From Pseudonocardia sediminis (lineage in GTDB: Bacteria; Actinomycetota; Actinomycetes; Mycobacteriales; Pseudonocardiaceae), in contig NZ_SHKL01000001.1 of assembly GCF_004217185.1 (NCBI RefSeq), forward strand, positions 2,378,001 through 2,442,000: 64,000 nt of DNA. The letters run 5' to 3'. A program made the position numbers and the translations under genes. The notes under the pieces are model-generated. The model was not told the origin of the DNA and did no database searches. It was given only the letters and a program-made list of their open reading frames with translations. This document shows, in pieces, positions 7,518 through 19,331 of this stretch (position 1 is the stretch's first letter; each line of letters opens with the position of its first letter).

Positions 7518-9098
7518 GGTGTCCTCGCGCCGGTAGTGCCGCGGGGTGAACACCGTCGTGCCGCCCGCGCGCTCGACGACCCGCGTCGTCGACGACCCGA
7601 CGATCACCAGTGTGCGCATGTCGACCTGCTCCGGGTCCAGCTCGCCCAGCGTCGTCACCGTGACCCGCTCGCCGGACCCGCCGACGTCGCGCCCGAGGAC
7701 GACCGGCGTCTCCGGCGCTCGGTGCTCGAGCAGTACGTCGCGGGCCGCGCCGACCTGCCACGGACGGGCCTTCGAGCGCGGGTTGTAGATCGCGATCGCC
7801 AGGTCGGCCGCGGCCGCGGCGGCGAGGCGCCCGGCGACGACGTCCCACGGCTTGAGCCGGTCCGACAGCGAGATCATCGCGTGGTCGTGCCCGAGTGGGG
7901 CACCCACCGACGCCGACACGGCCTGCGCCGCCGAGAGCCCGGGCAGGATCCGCACCGGGACGTCGCGGTACTTCGGCTCCGAGGCCACCTCCAGGACGGC
8001 GGCCGCCATCGCGAACACGCCCGGGTCCCCGGCCGAGACGACGGCGACCCGGCGTCCGGACGCGGCCAGGTCCAGCGCGTGCGCGGCCCGCTCGGCCTCG
8101 ACGCGGTTGTCCGAGGCGTGCCGGGTCTGGCGCGGGTTCGGCGGCACCCGGTCCAGGTAGGGCCCGTAGCCGACGAGATCGTCCGACGTGGACAGTGCCG
8201 CGGCGACCTGCGGGGTCAGCCAGTCCCGCCCGGCCGGCCCGGTCCCGACCACCACCACCTCGCCGCCCGTCCCCGTCCCGCTGGACGAGAGCTCCGCCCG
8301 TGCGGCTTCGCCGGACGAGAGCTCCGGTCGTGCGCCCGCCGTGGTGGGTGCGGCGCGGCCCGAGGAGGCGAGGGCTCCGGGGGCCAGCGCGATCGCGAAG
8401 TAGGGCACCGAGTCCGGGTCCACGTCGGACAGCGCGCCGACGCGCTGACCGTCCATCGTGGCCCGCTCGACGTAGCGCGCGTCGTCGAGACGGCCTGCGT
8501 CGGCCATCGCCCCGCGGACGGCGGAGAACGTGCGCCCCAGCTTCATCACCGCCGCGGAGTCCGTGTCGGACAGTCGGCGCGCCAGCTCCTCCCGGGGCAG
8601 CGTCCCGGGCAGCACGGTGAGCACCTCGTCGCGCTCGACCAGGGGCGCGCCCAGGGCCGCGGACGCCGCGCTGATCGAGGTCACACCCGGTACGACCTCG
8701 GTCCGGTAGCGGTCGGCCAGGCGCTTGTGCATGTGCATGTAGGAGCCGTAGAACAGCGGGTCGCCCTCGGCGAGGAGGACGACGTCGCGCCCGGCGTCGA
8801 GGTGTGCGGCCAGGCGGGCGGCGGCCTCGGCGTAGAACTCGTCGATCGCTCCCTGGTAGCCGCCGGGGTGGTCGGTGGTCTCGGTGGTGACCGGGTAGAC
8901 CAGCGCCTCCTCGATCGCGGTGCCGCTCAGGTGCGGCTCGGCGATCCGCCGCGCGATCGAGCGTCCGTGGCGGGCGGAGTGGTACGCGATCACGTCCGCA
9001 TCGCGGACGAGGCGGGCGGCCTTGATCGTGGTCAGCTCCGGGTCGCCGGGGCCGAGACCGACGCCGTACAGGGTGCCCGTGCCGTCTCCGGAACTCAC
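7515..9098 (-). CDS. cobIJ: Fused precorrin-2 C20-methyltransferase / precorrin-3B C17-methyltransferase CobIJ
   Basis: A 527-residue fusion of two SAM-dependent corrin methyltransferases. Residues about 7-245 are CobI (start LYGVGLGPGDPELTTIKA, later LLAEGDPLFYGSY); residues about 278-527 are CobJ (VVGTGPAGRDWLTPQ, VVSAGDPGVFAMA, with ring-contraction activity in the family). Such fusions are common in actinobacteria. The linker (255-272) holds two 10-residue repeats (ARPELSSGEA, ARAELSSSGT) encoded by a DNA repeat also found in cobN. GTG 9098 overlaps the cobH stop by four bases, the last link of cobG-cobH-cobIJ. Confidence 0.92.
   Translation of the reverse strand: MSSGDGTGTLYGVGLGPGDPELTTIKAARLVRDADVIAYHSARHGRSIARRIAEPHLSGTAIEEALVYPVTTETTDHPGGYQGAIDEFYAEAAARLAAHLDAGRDVVLLAEGDPLFYGSYMHMHKRLADRYRTEVVPGVTSISAASAALGAPLVERDEVLTVLPGTLPREELARRLSDTDSAAVMKLGRTFSAVRGAMADAGRLDDARYVERATMDGQRVGALSDVDPDSVPYFAIALAPGALASSGRAAPTTAGARPELSSGEAARAELSSSGTGTGGEVVVVGTGPAGRDWLTPQVAAALSTSDDLVGYGPYLDRVPPNPRQTRHASDNRVEAERAAHALDLAASGRRVAVVSAGDPGVFAMAAAVLEVASEPKYRDVPVRILPGLSAAQAVSASVGAPLGHDHAMISLSDRLKPWDVVAGRLAAAAAADLAIAIYNPRSKARPWQVGAARDVLLEHRAPETPVVLGRDVGGSGERVTVTTLGELDPEQVDMRTLVIVGSSTTRVVERAGGTTVFTPRHYRREDT
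8282..8336. repeat. Pair of 25-base repeat units in the cobIJ linker
   Basis: Units at 8282-8306 and 8312-8336 share GGACGAGAGCTCC followed by CGTGCG, with start-to-start spacing of exactly 30 bases. The same pair with the same spacing is in cobN at 15352-15406. Here the unit lies antisense to the gene, whereas in cobN it is sense. Confidence 0.85.
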
Positions 9099-9736
9099 GC
9101 CATGATCTCCTGCTCGTGGGCCAGCGCGTTCAGGGCGGCGGCGGTGATCGCGGACCCGCCGCGGCGGCCGTGCACGACGAGGAACTCCAGGTCGTGACGC
9201 TGCGCGAGAGCCTCCTTGGACTCGATCGCCCCGACGAAACCGACCGGGATCCCGATCACCGCGGCCGGGCGGGGCGCGCCGGCGTCGAGCATGTCGAGCA
9301 GGTGGAACAGCGCGGTCGGGGCGTTGCCGATCGCGACGACGGCCCCGCCCATCCGCGCGCGCCACAGCTCCAGCGCCGCGGCCGAGCGCGTCGTGCCGAG
9401 CTCGTCGGCCAGGCGCGGGACCTGGGCGTCGCGCAGCGTGCAGACGACGTCGTTGGCGGCCGGTAGCCGGGCCGCGGTGACCCCGGAGGCGACCATCATC
9501 GCGTCGCACAGGATCGGGGCGCCGCCGCGCAGGGCCGTCCGGGCCGCGCCGACGACACCGGCGGAGGCCGCGATGTCGTCGACGAGGTCGACCTGCCCGC
9601 AGGCGTGGATCATCCGCACGGCGACGTCGGCCATGTCCGCGTCGAACCGCGACAGGTCCGCCTCGGACCGGATCGTGGCGAACGAGCGGCGGTAGATCTC
9701 CGCCCCGTCGCGGATGTACTCGTGGCCGTGTGTCAT
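9095..9736 (-). CDS. cobH: Precorrin-8X methylmutase CobH
   Basis: A 213-residue enzyme that moves the C11 methyl to C12, converting precorrin-8X to hydrogenobyrinate. The family catalytic histidine is in RMIHACG (His44). Further CobH motifs are ILCDAMMVASGV, IGNAPTALFHLL and VHGRRGGSAITAAALNALA at the end. ATG 9736 overlaps by four bases the stop of a 13-codon frame that itself overlaps the cobG stop, and GGAGG lies five bases before ATG. The gene is co-transcribed with cobG and cobIJ. Confidence 0.93.
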   Translation of the reverse strand: MTHGHEYIRDGAEIYRRSFATIRSEADLSRFDADMADVAVRMIHACGQVDLVDDIAASAGVVGAARTALRGGAPILCDAMMVASGVTAARLPAANDVVCTLRDAQVPRLADELGTTRSAAALELWRARMGGAVVAIGNAPTALFHLLDMLDAGAPRPAAVIGIPVGFVGAIESKEALAQRHDLEFLVVHGRRGGSAITAAALNALAHEQEIMA

Positions 9737-9774
9737 GCCGCCTCCGCGGTGGGAAGGACGTCGGCGGGGCTCAT
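9733..9774 (-). CDS. Possible 13-residue coupling ORF between cobG and cobH
   Basis: ATG 9774 overlaps the cobG TGA (ATGA), the frame reads MSPADVLPTAEAA, and its TGA overlaps the cobH ATG (ATGA). It fills the cobG-cobH gap exactly, with no untranslated base. It could serve only to carry ribosomes from cobG to cobH. It may also be chance, because cobH has its own GGAGG. Confidence 0.25.
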   Translation of the reverse strand: MSPADVLPTAEAA

Positions 9775-11219
9775 CGGGTGCTCTCCTCGAGATCGTCGGT
9801 GTGCAGGGACGCGGCGAGGGCCGACACGGGGACCGTGACGCCGTCGACGGTGTAGTGCGCGTCGTCGACGGCCACGGCGTCGGCGTGCGGGGTGTGCGGG
9901 GCGCCGCAGCGGCGGTCGCACCCGACCACGTGCACCGGCCCCACCGCTCCGGCGGCGACCAGGCCGCGGGCGTGGGTGCGGACGTCGGAGAGCGACTTCG
10001 CGCAGCCCGGACGTCCGGCGCAGGCGCTGACCCGCAGCGCGGGGGAGCCGGGGTCGACGACGAGCCCGGCGGTCCGCAGACGGTCGAGCGCGTCGGCGGC
10101 GTCGTGGGGGTCCGGGAGCAGGATCGTGCGCCACGGCGTGACGACCGCATCCGGTGCGAGGTCGGCGAGCAGCCGCGCGTCGGCGGCGGAGAGCTCACCG
10201 AGAACAGGAGCCGCACCGACCGCGCCCACTCCCAGGGCGCCGACCGCTCCCGGGCCCGCGCCGGCCCGCGCCCATCGCGCCGCGTCGCCGTCGGGCGTCA
10301 CGTTCGGATCGGGTGACCCGCCACATCGTGACGCTCGCCGAAGTGGTCCGGTCCGGGCCGCATCGGGCGTCACGTTCCGGTCGTGTGCCCCGCCATCTCG
10401 TGACGCTCGCCGCGGAAGTCCGGCGGGCGCGTCGTCGGGCGTCACGTTCTGGTCGGGGGGCCCGTCATGTCGTGACGTTCGCGGGAGTGACGCGGTGGAC
10501 GGGTCGACCGGCTCCACGCGCGGGGAGTGGGTCGACCGGTCCCGCAACACCGCGGCGATGCGGGCCGCGGCGTCGGGGAGCTCGGCCGTCCGCCAGGCGC
10601 GGGTCCCCGGGTCGTCGGCGTGCTCGGCGCGCAGGTCCAGGAACGCCTCGGCGGCGTCGAGCAGCAGGCCGGGGGCGTTCGCCGGGGCACAGCGCAGGCC
10701 GGTGTCCGTCCCGGCGACGACGAGCGACCCGGCGTCGGCGCCGGTGGCGGCCCAGCACAGGTCCGGACGTTCGGCGGCGACGTCGCCGCGACCGTCGTCG
10801 ATCGCGAAGAGGAACCGACCGGGCAGCTGCGCGAGCCCGGGTCGCGCGCAGAGCGCACGGTCCAGCGCACCGGCCAGACCGCGGACGTCGGCGAGCCCGC
10901 CGGTGATCCCGCTCGCCGGGGAGGCCAGGACGTTGCGTACCTTCTCGTGCGCGAACGAGGGCAGCAGCCCGGCCCCGGCCAGCGCGCGGACGAGCGCCGG
11001 GTCGTCCCGGTCCAGACCTCTGAGCTGCAGGTTGCCGCGCGAGGTCAGGTGCACCGCGCCGTCGCCGAGAGAGTCCGCGACGTCGGCGACGGCGTGCAGC
11101 TGTGCGGCCGTCACCACCCCGCCGGGCAGACGGATCCGGGCCAGCGCACCGTCCGCGGCGTCGTGCGGCGACAGCACGCCCGGGCAGGCGTCGGCGCGGG
11201 AACGGACGGGGGTCGGCAC
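9771..11219 (-). CDS. cobG: Precorrin-3B synthase CobG with a repeat insertion
   Basis: A 482-residue member of the nitrite/sulfite-reductase-like family; CobG is an Fe-S monooxygenase making precorrin-3B aerobically. The first half has TSRGNLQLRGL and the siroheme-reductase-like half-domain. The [4Fe-4S] ligands are in SACAGRPGCAKS and VGCDRRCGAP near the C-terminus. Between the halves, residues about 246-310, are three degenerate repeats containing NVTPD, encoded by palindromic DNA units. Relatives are typically shorter, around 350-450 residues. GTG 11219 is six bases after TACAGT, so the operon mRNA is probably leaderless. Confidence 0.88.
   Translation of the reverse strand: MPTPVRSRADACPGVLSPHDAADGALARIRLPGGVVTAAQLHAVADVADSLGDGAVHLTSRGNLQLRGLDRDDPALVRALAGAGLLPSFAHEKVRNVLASPASGITGGLADVRGLAGALDRALCARPGLAQLPGRFLFAIDDGRGDVAAERPDLCWAATGADAGSLVVAGTDTGLRCAPANAPGLLLDAAEAFLDLRAEHADDPGTRAWRTAELPDAAARIAAVLRDRSTHSPRVEPVDPSTASLPRTSRHDGPPDQNVTPDDAPAGLPRRASRDGGAHDRNVTPDAARTGPLRRASRCGGSPDPNVTPDGDAARWARAGAGPGAVGALGVGAVGAAPVLGELSAADARLLADLAPDAVVTPWRTILLPDPHDAADALDRLRTAGLVVDPGSPALRVSACAGRPGCAKSLSDVRTHARGLVAAGAVGPVHVVGCDRRCGAPHTPHADAVAVDDAHYTVDGVTVPVSALAASLHTDDLEESTR
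10291..10484. repeat. Three palindromic repeat units inside cobG
   Basis: Units of about 48 bases start at 10291, 10361 and 10434. Each opens with TCGGGCGTCACGTTC and closes with TCGTGACGCTCGCC or a close variant. GCGTCACG and CGTGACGC form arms of an inverted repeat around a central GC-rich block (the third right arm has one mismatch). Spacing is 70-73 bases. They keep the cobG frame open and encode NVTPD-containing repeats. Confidence 0.85.
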
Positions 11220-11225
11220 CGGGTC

Positions 11226-11231
11226 ACTGTA
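11226..11231 (-). promoter_or_regulatory. Candidate -10 element of the cobG-cobH-cobIJ operon
   Basis: TACAGT, read on the minus strand, is six bases before GTG 11219. This is a TANNNT -10 at leaderless distance. No cobalamin riboswitch precedes this operon in the window. Confidence 0.5.
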
Positions 11232-11313
11232 GGCACACGGTGCGCCGCCCCGACCGTTCCGGACGCGGCGGGCTCGGTCACACGGGAGCCCGCCGCGGTC
11301 CGCAGGAGCGGCG

Positions 11314-11607
11314 TCAGTCGTCCGAGACGACGATGTCGCCCTAGGTCAGCGGCAGGGTCGCGACGTTCGGGGCGCAGCTGCCCGGGTCGATGCCGGTCGG
11401 CAGGAACCCGATGGCGTCCTGGCCCCCCGGGCCGCCGTCGACGACCGTGATCAGGATGTTCTGCCCGACCAGCGGCGCGGGGCGGCTGCCCTCCTCGAGC
11501 GGGTAGAGGAACCCGGCGGTGTTGCCGCGGACGTCGACGCAGGTGGCCGGGCCCTTCGGCGCGATCAGCGCCGCCTTCGTCTTCGCTCCGTTGCGCATGT
11601 GCGGCAA
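11314..11607 (-). pseudogene. Remnant of a small secreted-type protein gene with in-frame TAG
   Basis: The 88-residue open part contains GNTAGFLYPL, VDGGPGGQDAIGFLP and CAPNVATLPLT, a pattern seen in hypothetical exported actinobacterial proteins. TAG at 11341-11343 interrupts it, but the same frame continues with GDIVVSDD to TGA at 11314-11316, which looks like the original C-terminus. At the 5' end only a TTG (11607) is available and no signal peptide can be read upstream, so the N-terminus is lost. I take it as a decaying gene; function unknown. Confidence 0.5.
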
Positions 11608-11668
11608 ACGGGTGAAGTGATCATGAGGTACGGCTCGTGCGCCTACGTTGCGCGATCGAGACCGCGGC

Positions 11669-12688
11669 TCACGGTAGGTAGCGGCGGGCGCCCGCGTACT
11701 CGCCGTCGAGACGCGCGGCGGTGATCCGGACCGGCGTCGCGGCGTCGAAGGCCTCGATCATCTTTCCGTCACCGGTGTACATCGCGACGTGGTGGATCGC
11801 GCCCTTCCCACCCTGGCGGCCGTAGAACAGCAGGTCGCCGGGCTGGAGCCGGTTCTTCTCCACCGTCCGCCCGCCGGTGGCCTGGGCCGAGGCGTCGCGC
11901 GGGACGGTGATCCCGTGCACGCCGTAGACGGTGCCGGCGAGCCCGGAGCAGTCCAGGCCGTACCCGGCGCGACCGCCCCACAGGTACGGCCGTCCGAGGA
12001 AACCGCGCGCGGTGGCGACCAGGTCCGCGCCGGTCGGTGACGGAGCGGCCTCGCCGTCGGCGACGACCGTCACCGCGCTCGCGGCGACCCAGCGCACCCC
12101 GTCCGACGGCGTCGCGACGAGCACCGCGCCGTCCCGGGAGTCGAGGACGGGCAGGCGGGTGTTCGCGCTGACCTCGGTCGCCCGCCGGGTCAGCGCAAGA
12201 TCCTCGTGGAGCCAGGTGAGCGGCGCCGACACGACGGCGGTCGGTCTGTCCGCGGTCAGCGCGGCGAACCCGGCGGAGTCGGTGAGCTGGGCGTCGGGGA
12301 TCCAGCCGGGGTAGCCGGCCGCGTTCTTCGGGGTGGGCTGGCCGGGCACCGCGACCTGCGTCCAGCCGCCGCGGCGGTCGAGCACCTCGACGTGCCGGCC
12401 GTAGAGCGCCTGGGTCTGGGTGCGGTTCGACGACGTCAGGTCGAGCTTCTGGGCGGTGGTCATCGCGGCGAGCCAGCCCGGTACGTCGGACGGGTTCGCC
12501 AGCGCGGGCCGGTCGACCGGGCGCGGGGAGTCCGGCGAGGTCCAGACGGTGGCCACCGCGACGTCGACGACGGTGGAGGACGACGGCGGTGACGTCGGGA
12601 CGGACGCCTCGGCGGTCGTCACCGGGATCAGGGCCAGGGCCAGGGCCGGCGCCAGCACGGACGCCACGGAACGCAGAGATCGGAGCAC
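11669..12688 (-). CDS. Secreted NlpC/P60 cell-wall endopeptidase
   Basis: A 339-residue exported hydrolase that cleaves peptidoglycan peptides. GTG 12688 follows GAAGGA and starts a signal peptide (VLRSLRSVASVLAPALALAL...TTAEA). A middle region contains SH3-like segments (GRHVEVLDRRGGWTQVAV). The C-terminal NlpC/P60 domain begins at FLGRPYLWGG, with the catalytic Cys in LDCSGL and the catalytic His in IHHVAMYTG. Located between the cobalamin operons, it has no evident functional tie to them. Confidence 0.88.
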   Translation of the reverse strand: MLRSLRSVASVLAPALALALIPVTTAEASVPTSPPSSSTVVDVAVATVWTSPDSPRPVDRPALANPSDVPGWLAAMTTAQKLDLTSSNRTQTQALYGRHVEVLDRRGGWTQVAVPGQPTPKNAAGYPGWIPDAQLTDSAGFAALTADRPTAVVSAPLTWLHEDLALTRRATEVSANTRLPVLDSRDGAVLVATPSDGVRWVAASAVTVVADGEAAPSPTGADLVATARGFLGRPYLWGGRAGYGLDCSGLAGTVYGVHGITVPRDASAQATGGRTVEKNRLQPGDLLFYGRQGGKGAIHHVAMYTGDGKMIEAFDAATPVRITAARLDGEYAGARRYLP

Positions 12689-12839
12689 GGAACGTCCTTC
12701 GCGGGGGAGACCCCGATCGTCGGCGATCACGAGCGATCCGGACAAGACGGACCACCCGACCGAACGCGTGACGACGGCGACCTCTCCCACCCTCGCTTGA
12801 CGCGGTGCGCCCGCGTTGCGGACAGTGTTGCCACACCTT

Positions 12840-12990
12840 CATACGGCGGGCGGGAACAGGAAGCCGGTGCGAATCCGGCGCGGTCCCGCCACTGTCACCG
12901 GGGAGCGGACCCCACCTCACGGCCACGGACCCACGGGTCCGGAAGGCCGGGGCGAGCGCCGATCCGGGAGCCAGGACACTGCCCTGCCCG
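12840..12990 (+). ncRNA. Cobalamin (AdoCbl-type) riboswitch upstream of cobN
   Basis: Conserved blocks are in order: GGGAACAGGAAGCCGGTGCG with AATCCGGCGCGG (12853-12882), CCCGCCACTGT (12885-12895, B12-box region), and GAGCCAGGACACTGCC (12968-12983). Between them GACCCACGGGTCC forms a hairpin. It binds cobalamin and should turn off cobN expression. The boundaries are approximate; pairing of the outer P1 stem was not computed. Confidence 0.92.
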
Positions 12991-13059
12991 CCGCCCGTGC
13001 GCTCACCTGCGCTCGGGCCGACCGACCCGGGACGCGGATCCCGAGGAAGGCTCACCGCC

Positions 13060-13106
13060 GTGCGCCTCGCCCTGTCCTGCCCTGCCGTCACCGGGGGAGC
13101 AGCCGC

Positions 13107-13110
<4 letters not shown>
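13060..13110 (+). CDS. Possible 16-residue leader peptide coupled to cobN
   Basis: GTG 13060 stands nine bases after a strong GAGGAAGG (13043-13050). The frame reads MRLALSCPAVTGGAAA and its TGA overlaps the cobN ATG (ATGA). It lies between the riboswitch and cobN, so riboswitch control of its ribosome site could be passed to cobN by coupling. Ribosome profiling would settle it; cobN also has its own GGGGGAG. Confidence 0.35.
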
Positions 13111-16772
<3,662 letters not shown>

Positions 16773-16784
16773 CCGCACGGCTCA

Positions 16785-18428
16785 TCAGGCCGGGGTGCGT
16801 GCGGCCGCCGCCTCGTCGGCCTTCTCGGTCAGCCGGTCGAGCAGGCCGTCGCCCGTGCGGACCCCGGTCGACCCGGGGTACCGGATGCGGGCGAACGTCT
16901 CGGGCAGTCGCGCGGCGAGGCGGTCCTGCGCGATACGGCCCAGGACGTGTCCGGCGACCACGCCGTTGACGACCCCGACCGCGAGCACGAACCACCCCGG
17001 CGGCCACGGCGCACCGAGGACGGCCGGCACCGCGAACGCAGCCGTCGGGGCGACGAGCAGCAGCGTCGCCCAGAAGGAGACCTGCAGCGCGAAGGGGTTC
17101 TCCCCGGCGTCGGTGGCGTTCACCCGGCGGTGCGGGTCGACGCCGGGCGTCGCGCCGAGCACCGACATCAGGACGGCGACCCCGCTGCCCGCCCCGAGCG
17201 TCGCGGCGATCACCGCGGCGACTCCGGCCGCGAGGTCCCACGCGCCGGTCAGCGCCACGAGCACCGCGGACAGCGCGAACGCGGCCGGCCCCATCGCGAG
17301 CACCAGACCGAGCCGGCGCCCGCGGACGTCCGCCCGCACCGCCTCCGGGCTCTGGCCCGCGACGAGCAGCCACAGCGCGGTCCCGTCCTGGCCGTAGAGG
17401 TTCGACCCGCTCAACGCGGCCATCAGCGCGACCGCGATGCCCGCCGCGGCGCCCACCTCCGGCACGCCGAGGACGGCTCCCCAGACGGCGACGAAGATCC
17501 CGAACCAGACGGCGGTCCGCACCTCCAGGCTCCGCCACGGGTCGCGCCACCAGGCGCGCAGCTCCTTGCCGAGGACGGCGCCGGTCGGCGTCGCCGGCAG
17601 GATCCGCGTCCCGGTCAGGGCGCGGCTCCCGATCGGGCGCGACCTCCGCCGCGCCGTGCGGGAGCCGACGTGCGGGGTGAGCAGTGCCGTCGCGGCGGCC
17701 GTGGCGACGCCGGCGGCGACGGCGAGCCAGGCCAGCGCCGTCGTCAGGTCCCCGGCGGCGACCGCGTCCACCGCCCGGATCGGCCACGCCGTGGGCAGCC
17801 ACGACACCACCGACGACGCCGCGCCGGGCAGCCCGTCGCGCAGGAAGACCGGGACGACCGAGACGACGGGGTACACCACGAACCAGCCCGCCAGCATCGT
17901 CGAGATCAGGAAGCCGTACTGGATCGCCGCGATCTCGACCCCCACCCGTGTCCGCATCGCGGCCCCGAGCAGCGCGTACGCCGTCCGGGCCAGGGCGACC
18001 ACCAGCACGAGCAGCAGCACCGCGGACGTCAGCGCGACGGCGACCGACGCCGCCACCGGCCCCTCGCCCACGGCGGCGTACCCGACGAGGGCGAGCAGCG
18101 CCGCCGCCGTCACCACCGCACCGACCCCGACGAACGCCGACGCGAGCAGCCCGGCGCCGAGGCGTCGCCGGCCCAGCGGCAGCACCGTGAAGTACTCCGG
18201 GCGCAGCACCGCCGCGGCCGGGGCCAGGATCGGGCCGACGACCCACCCGGCGAGCCAGACGGCCAGCAGCAGCCCGAGGACGTCGGCCCGCACGGGCGCG
18301 TCGGCGAGCAGCGTCGCGGCCCAGGTGGCGGCCGCCGCCGCCACACCCAAGCCGAACCCGGCCCAGCGCTTCCAGCTCGGCGTGTGCCGCCGGACCGCGA
18401 ACGTCAGACGGATCAGGTCGCCAACCAC
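16785..18428 (-). CDS. ABC exporter permease
   Basis: A 547-residue integral membrane protein with about a dozen hydrophobic segments, arranged as two similar halves separated by a basic stretch (SRTARRRSRPIGSR). The second half opens with VLGKELRAWWRDPWRSLE, typical of ABC-2-like permeases. GTG 18428 overlaps the 3' end of the ATPase gene by 16 bases, so the pair is translated together. It exports an unknown substrate, possibly an antimicrobial peptide or lipid. The divergent two-component system suggests induction by that stress (inference). Confidence 0.78.
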   Translation of the reverse strand: MVGDLIRLTFAVRRHTPSWKRWAGFGLGVAAAAATWAATLLADAPVRADVLGLLLAVWLAGWVVGPILAPAAAVLRPEYFTVLPLGRRRLGAGLLASAFVGVGAVVTAAALLALVGYAAVGEGPVAASVAVALTSAVLLLVLVVALARTAYALLGAAMRTRVGVEIAAIQYGFLISTMLAGWFVVYPVVSVVPVFLRDGLPGAASSVVSWLPTAWPIRAVDAVAAGDLTTALAWLAVAAGVATAAATALLTPHVGSRTARRRSRPIGSRALTGTRILPATPTGAVLGKELRAWWRDPWRSLEVRTAVWFGIFVAVWGAVLGVPEVGAAAGIAVALMAALSGSNLYGQDGTALWLLVAGQSPEAVRADVRGRRLGLVLAMGPAAFALSAVLVALTGAWDLAAGVAAVIAATLGAGSGVAVLMSVLGATPGVDPHRRVNATDAGENPFALQVSFWATLLLVAPTAAFAVPAVLGAPWPPGWFVLAVGVVNGVVAGHVLGRIAQDRLAARLPETFARIRYPGSTGVRTGDGLLDRLTEKADEAAAARTPA

Positions 18429-19201
18429 GACAGCTCCTCCTCGGAGATCCGGCGCTCGCCGACGAGCCGGACGAACGTGTCCTCGAGCGTCGTGTCGCCG
18501 CGCACCTCGGCCAGCGTCCCGGCGGTCAGCACGGTGCCCCCGGCGATCACCGCGACCCGGTCGCACAGGTCCTCGACCAGCGACATCACGTGCGAGGAGA
18601 TCACCACGGACCCGCCGGCGGCGACGAACCGGCGCAGGATCGCGCGCAGCACCCGCGCCGACACCGGGTCGACGGCCTCGAAGGGCTCGTCGAGCACCAG
18701 CACCCGCGGGGCGTGCAGCAGCGCCGTGGCCAGACCGATCTTCTTCCGCATGCCGGTCGAGTACTCCAGGACCAGGCGGCCGTCGGCGTCGGCGTCGTCG
18801 AGCTCCAGGATCCGCAGCAGTTCGGTGGCCCGGGCGGCGACGACGCGGGCGTCCATCCCGCGCAGCAGGCCCCAGTAAGTCAGCAGCTCGCCGCCGGTGA
18901 GCCGCTCCGGCAGGGCCAGCCCGTCGGGCAGGACACCGAGAAGGGTCTTCGCCCGCACCGGGTCGGCCCACACGTCGACGCCGTGCACGGACGCGGTGCC
19001 CGAGTCCGGGCGCAGCAGCCCGACGGTCATGGCCAGCGAGGTGGTCTTGCCGGCACCGTTGGGCCCCACGAGCCCGGTGACCGACGCCGCCGGGACGTCC
19101 AGGGTGACCCGGTCGGCGGCGACGGTGCCGGAGAAGGACTTGGTCAGGCCGTCCAGCCGGAGGGCCGTGCGCGGTGGCGCGAGGGTTCGATCGATGGTCA
19201 T
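18413..19201 (-). CDS. ABC exporter ATP-binding protein
   Basis: A 262-residue ATPase of the ABC-2 exporter class. Walker A GPNGAGKTT is near residues 45-53, the signature is the divergent YSTGMRKKIGLA (in place of LSGGQ, as in many ABC-2 ATPases), Walker B VLVLDEPF, and the switch His is in VISSHVMSL. ATG 19201 (MTIDRTLAPP) is the best start; an upstream extension would cross a palindrome. It is followed directly by its permease and is divergent from a histidine kinase/response regulator pair. Confidence 0.85.
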   Translation of the reverse strand: MTIDRTLAPPRTALRLDGLTKSFSGTVAADRVTLDVPAASVTGLVGPNGAGKTTSLAMTVGLLRPDSGTASVHGVDVWADPVRAKTLLGVLPDGLALPERLTGGELLTYWGLLRGMDARVVAARATELLRILELDDADADGRLVLEYSTGMRKKIGLATALLHAPRVLVLDEPFEAVDPVSARVLRAILRRFVAAGGSVVISSHVMSLVEDLCDRVAVIAGGTVLTAGTLAEVRGDTTLEDTFVRLVGERRISEEELSWLAT

Positions 19202-19254
19202 GACCGCGAGGTTCGCTGGTCCGGGGGCCGGACCGCTGCCGACTCCGGGCCGGG

Positions 19255-19278
19255 ACCGATGACCGATCGGCCATCGGT
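19255..19278. promoter_or_regulatory. 24-base palindrome midway between exporter and two-component genes
   Basis: Arms ACCGATG (19255-19261) and CATCGGT (19272-19278) flank the palindromic core CCGATCGG (19263-19270), with one mismatched pair between arm and core. Its centre (19266.5) is 65.5 bases from both ATG 19201 and ATG 19332. It is a strong candidate operator for the response regulator acting in both directions. Confidence 0.6.
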
Positions 19279-19318
19279 GCGTGGCCGTCCGGACGGGGAC
19301 GAAACGGACGATCCTCCG

Positions 19319-19331
19319 TAGTCTGGCGTCC
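19319..19331 (+). promoter_or_regulatory. Candidate leaderless promoter of the histidine kinase gene
   Basis: TAGTCT (19319-19324) lies seven bases before ATG 19332. The 24-base palindrome is centred about 65 bases upstream, a usual place for an activator site. Confidence 0.5.

Noticed and set aside
10291..10484. CRISPR array in cobG
   Set aside because: Only three units, diverged, with spacers that are coding and in frame; no cas genes are in the window.
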